The notes beneath the pieces are model-generated. The model had not been told where the DNA came from and made no database searches. It saw only the letters and a program-made list of their open reading frames with translations. A stretch of DNA of 64,000 nt from Bacillota bacterium (lineage in GTDB: Bacteria; Bacillota; Sulfobacillia; Sulfobacillales; Sulfobacillaceae): the NCBI GenBank assembly GCA_023511625.1, contig JAIMBD010000001.1, positions 62,001 to 126,000 of the forward strand, in the 5' to 3' direction. A program made the position numbers and the translations under genes. This document shows, piece by piece, positions 62,171-64,000 of this stretch (the stretch's first letter is position 1; each line of letters opens with the position of its first letter).

Positions 62171-64000
62171 CTACCCCTCTTGGCGCGGCTCGTCATCCGT
62201 GTTCAAGAGCGCAAAAGCCGACACTTGCTGACCGGATTCGAGACGCATGACCATCACGCCTTGGGACGGTCTGCCTTGGAGGGAGACGTCGGCCACATCG
62301 AGACGAATGAGGGTCCCGTCGGACGAGATGACCATGCAGTGCTCCTGCCCGTTTACCGGTCGAATGCCCACCAACTCACCGGTCTTGGGCGTCACGTGAA
62401 ACCCGATTACGCCGATGCCACCGCGTCCCGTCAGCCGAAATTGGTCCAGGCGCGTGCGCTTTCCGTACCCATTTTGCGACAGCACCAAGATCTCGGGCTC
62501 ATCCCGTACGGCCGCCAAGGACACCACCCGGTCTTCGGGCCGCAACCGGATCCCCGTCACTCCATGCGCGCCTCGGCCCATAGGCCGCACCTCATCCTCC
62601 GAAAAGCGGATCACCTGGCCCAAAGCCGTCGCCAAAAGGATATCGCGATGGCCGTCGGTCCGCTCCACGCCGATGAGTTCGTCGTCCGGATTGAGGCTGA
62701 TGGCGATGATACCGCCTCCCCGCCAGGCTTCGTACTCCGACAAGGCCGTGCGCTTGACCACGCCGTGGCGGGTGGCGAAAAACCAGTAGGCGTCGGCTGG
62801 TTCCGGCCGCAACGCCTGGATGGCCGTGACCCGTTCGTCGGGCAAAAGCGGCACCAGATTGCTGATGAGCATCCCCTTGGCCTGCCGACTGGCCTCGGGA
62901 ATCTCGTGCACCTTGACCCGATAGATGCGGCCGCGATTGGTGAAGAAGCAGATGGCGGCATGGGTCGAGGCGATAAAGAGATGGCGCACGAAGTCGTCGT
63001 CGCGCACGGTGCCACCGGTCACGCCGCGGCCGCCACGACGCTGGGCGCGGTAGGCGTCGACAGCCACCCGTTTGACGTACCCGCGGTGGGTCACCGTAAT
63101 GACCATGTCTTCTTCGGTGATCAGATCCTCGATGGCGATGTCCTCTGCCTCGTCTACGATCCGGGTCCGGCGGGGGTCGGCGTACCGCTCTTTGACGGCC
63201 CGCAGCTCTTCGGCGATAAGGTCTAACACCAACCGCTCATCGTTCAAGATGGCCTTCAGGCGTGCAATTTCTGCCGCCACTTCGGCGTACTCGGCATCGA
63301 TCTTCTCCCGCTCGAGCTGCGTCAAGCGCTGCAACCGCATCTCCAAAATAGCCGTGGCCTGTTTTTCGCTCAACCCAAACCGTTCCATCAAGCCGCTGCG
63401 GGCGGCATCCGGAGACTCGGCGGCGCGAATGAGGGCGATGACCTCATCTAAAAACTGGAGCGCAATGCGGAGGCCCTCGAGGATGTGGGCCCGGGCCTCG
63501 GCTTTGGCCAAGTCGTGGCGCGTGCGCCGGATGACGATCTCTCGCCGATGCTCGATGAAGTAGCGCAAGAGGTCTTTGAGGGACAGGATCTGCGGGCGGC
63601 CGTGGACCAAGGCGAGCAAGATGATGCCGAAGGTTTGCTGCAGCATGGTGTACTTGAACAGCTGGTTTAAGACCACCTTAGCCACGGCGTCGCGTTTGAG
63701 CTCGACCACGATGCGGACGCCATTGCGGTCCGATTCGTCCCGAAGGTCTGAAATCCCCTCCACTCGGCGCTCGTGCACCAACTGGGCGATTTTCTCCAAC
63801 AGCCGCGCCTTGTTGACTTGGTATGGGATCTCGGTCACCACGATGCGGCTGCGCCCACCTGACCCTTCTTCCACCTGGGCCACACCGCGGATGGTGATGA
63901 TTCCGCGGCCGCGCGCGTAGGCTTGGCGAATGCCATCCCGACCCAAGATGACGCCACCGGTGGGAAAGTCTGGTCCGGGAATGCGCGCGATGAGGGCCTC
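62171..64000 (-). CDS. gyrA: DNA gyrase subunit A (C-terminal ~609 residues; start beyond window)
   Basis: The visible part begins in the breakage-reunion domain (ALIARIPGPDFPTGGVI) and runs through the coiled-coil dimer helix to the C-terminal beta-pinwheel, which wraps DNA. The GyrA box QRRGGRG is present in AQRRGGRGVTG, so this is gyrase rather than topoisomerase IV. The C-terminus is short after the last blade. The catalytic tyrosine lies beyond the edge. It is followed on the same strand by pdxS after about 95 bases. Confidence 0.95.
   Translation of the reverse strand, partial: EALIARIPGPDFPTGGVILGRDGIRQAYARGRGIITIRGVAQVEEGSGGRSRIVVTEIPYQVNKARLLEKIAQLVHERRVEGISDLRDESDRNGVRIVVELKRDAVAKVVLNQLFKYTMLQQTFGIILLALVHGRPQILSLKDLLRYFIEHRREIVIRRTRHDLAKAEARAHILEGLRIALQFLDEVIALIRAAESPDAARSGLMERFGLSEKQATAILEMRLQRLTQLEREKIDAEYAEVAAEIARLKAILNDERLVLDLIAEELRAVKERYADPRRTRIVDEAEDIAIEDLITEEDMVITVTHRGYVKRVAVDAYRAQRRGGRGVTGGTVRDDDFVRHLFIASTHAAICFFTNRGRIYRVKVHEIPEASRQAKGMLISNLVPLLPDERVTAIQALRPEPADAYWFFATRHGVVKRTALSEYEAWRGGGIIAISLNPDDELIGVERTDGHRDILLATALGQVIRFSEDEVRPMGRGAHGVTGIRLRPEDRVVSLAAVRDEPEILVLSQNGYGKRTRLDQFRLTGRGGIGVIGFHVTPKTGELVGIRPVNGQEHCMVISSDGTLIRLDVADVSLQGRPSQGVMVMRLESGQQVSAFALLNTDDEPRQEG

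Noticed and set aside
62171-63946. gyrA starting at an internal TTG (63946)
   Set aside because: The frame and GyrA similarity continue without a break to the window edge, so the gene starts outside.

Overview
The window looks like a high-GC, Gram-positive (Firmicutes-type) chromosome. Most genes start behind a strong AAGGAGG-type ribosome binding site and many use GTG starts. The right end carries gyrA, pdxS, pdxT and serS in the order found near the origin in Firmicutes. Cell-wall-binding repeats (PF04122 type), sedolisin, sulfur-handling enzymes and IPT/TIG surface proteins suggest a Sulfobacillus/Thermaerobacter-like lineage; that placement is inference only.

The main discovery is a set of four genes, each interrupted by one in-frame TGA exactly where a redox-active cysteine belongs: a UGSC-family protein (7960-8496, UGSC), a small glutaredoxin (21864-22106, UGPC), a protein disulfide oxidoreductase (23799-24446, UPYC) and a fusion of a degenerate pseudouridine-synthase-like domain to a glutaredoxin (32023-32814, USVC). 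TGA is an ordinary stop elsewhere in the window. Each TGA is followed by a hairpin of bacterial SECIS type; in two of them the geometry is identical (8-bp stem, GU-containing loop at +24 to +26). I read them as selenoproteins. No selA/B/C/D gene lies in the window.

Layout. 1-11596 (minus strand): a PucR-type regulator and a catabolic operon (class III aminotransferase, UGSC selenoprotein, two paralogous ~353-residue proteins of unknown function, methylmalonate-semialdehyde dehydrogenase, zinc alcohol dehydrogenase, alpha/beta hydrolase, methyltransferase, E1 subunits of a 2-oxoacid dehydrogenase). 11853-13646: a chemoreceptor. 14479-15819: an MFS transporter. The promoters of the aminotransferase operon, pucR and the MFS gene all carry a pair of AGAC-N5-GTCT-type sites 32-33 bp apart, so they probably form one regulon. 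16201-19685: glycosyltransferase and glycogen-debranching enzyme. 19751-21867: DsrE protein and sedolisin protease.

21864-25945 (minus): a six-gene persulfide/sulfur operon (metallo-beta-lactamase hydrolase, double rhodanese, Sec-containing disulfide oxidoreductase, TauE permease, secreted protein, Sec glutaredoxin). 26162-30135: aldolase, divergent ECF sigma/anti-sigma, a putative sortase substrate and a sortase. 30132-37943: ilvD, the Sec fusion, OsmC, GAF histidine kinase, two RraA-like proteins, a LysR regulator and RidA.

38226-38557: tRNA-Ser(UGA), tRNA-Ser(GCU) and tRNA-Arg(ACG), followed by an accessory region (about 38600-58800) with an integrase remnant, decayed IS256-type transposases and two giant secreted proteins (43488-47423 and 51729-57254), each divergent from a large ATPase-type transcription regulator. 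58834-64000: a small hypothetical gene, then serS, pdxT, pdxS and gyrA (partial).
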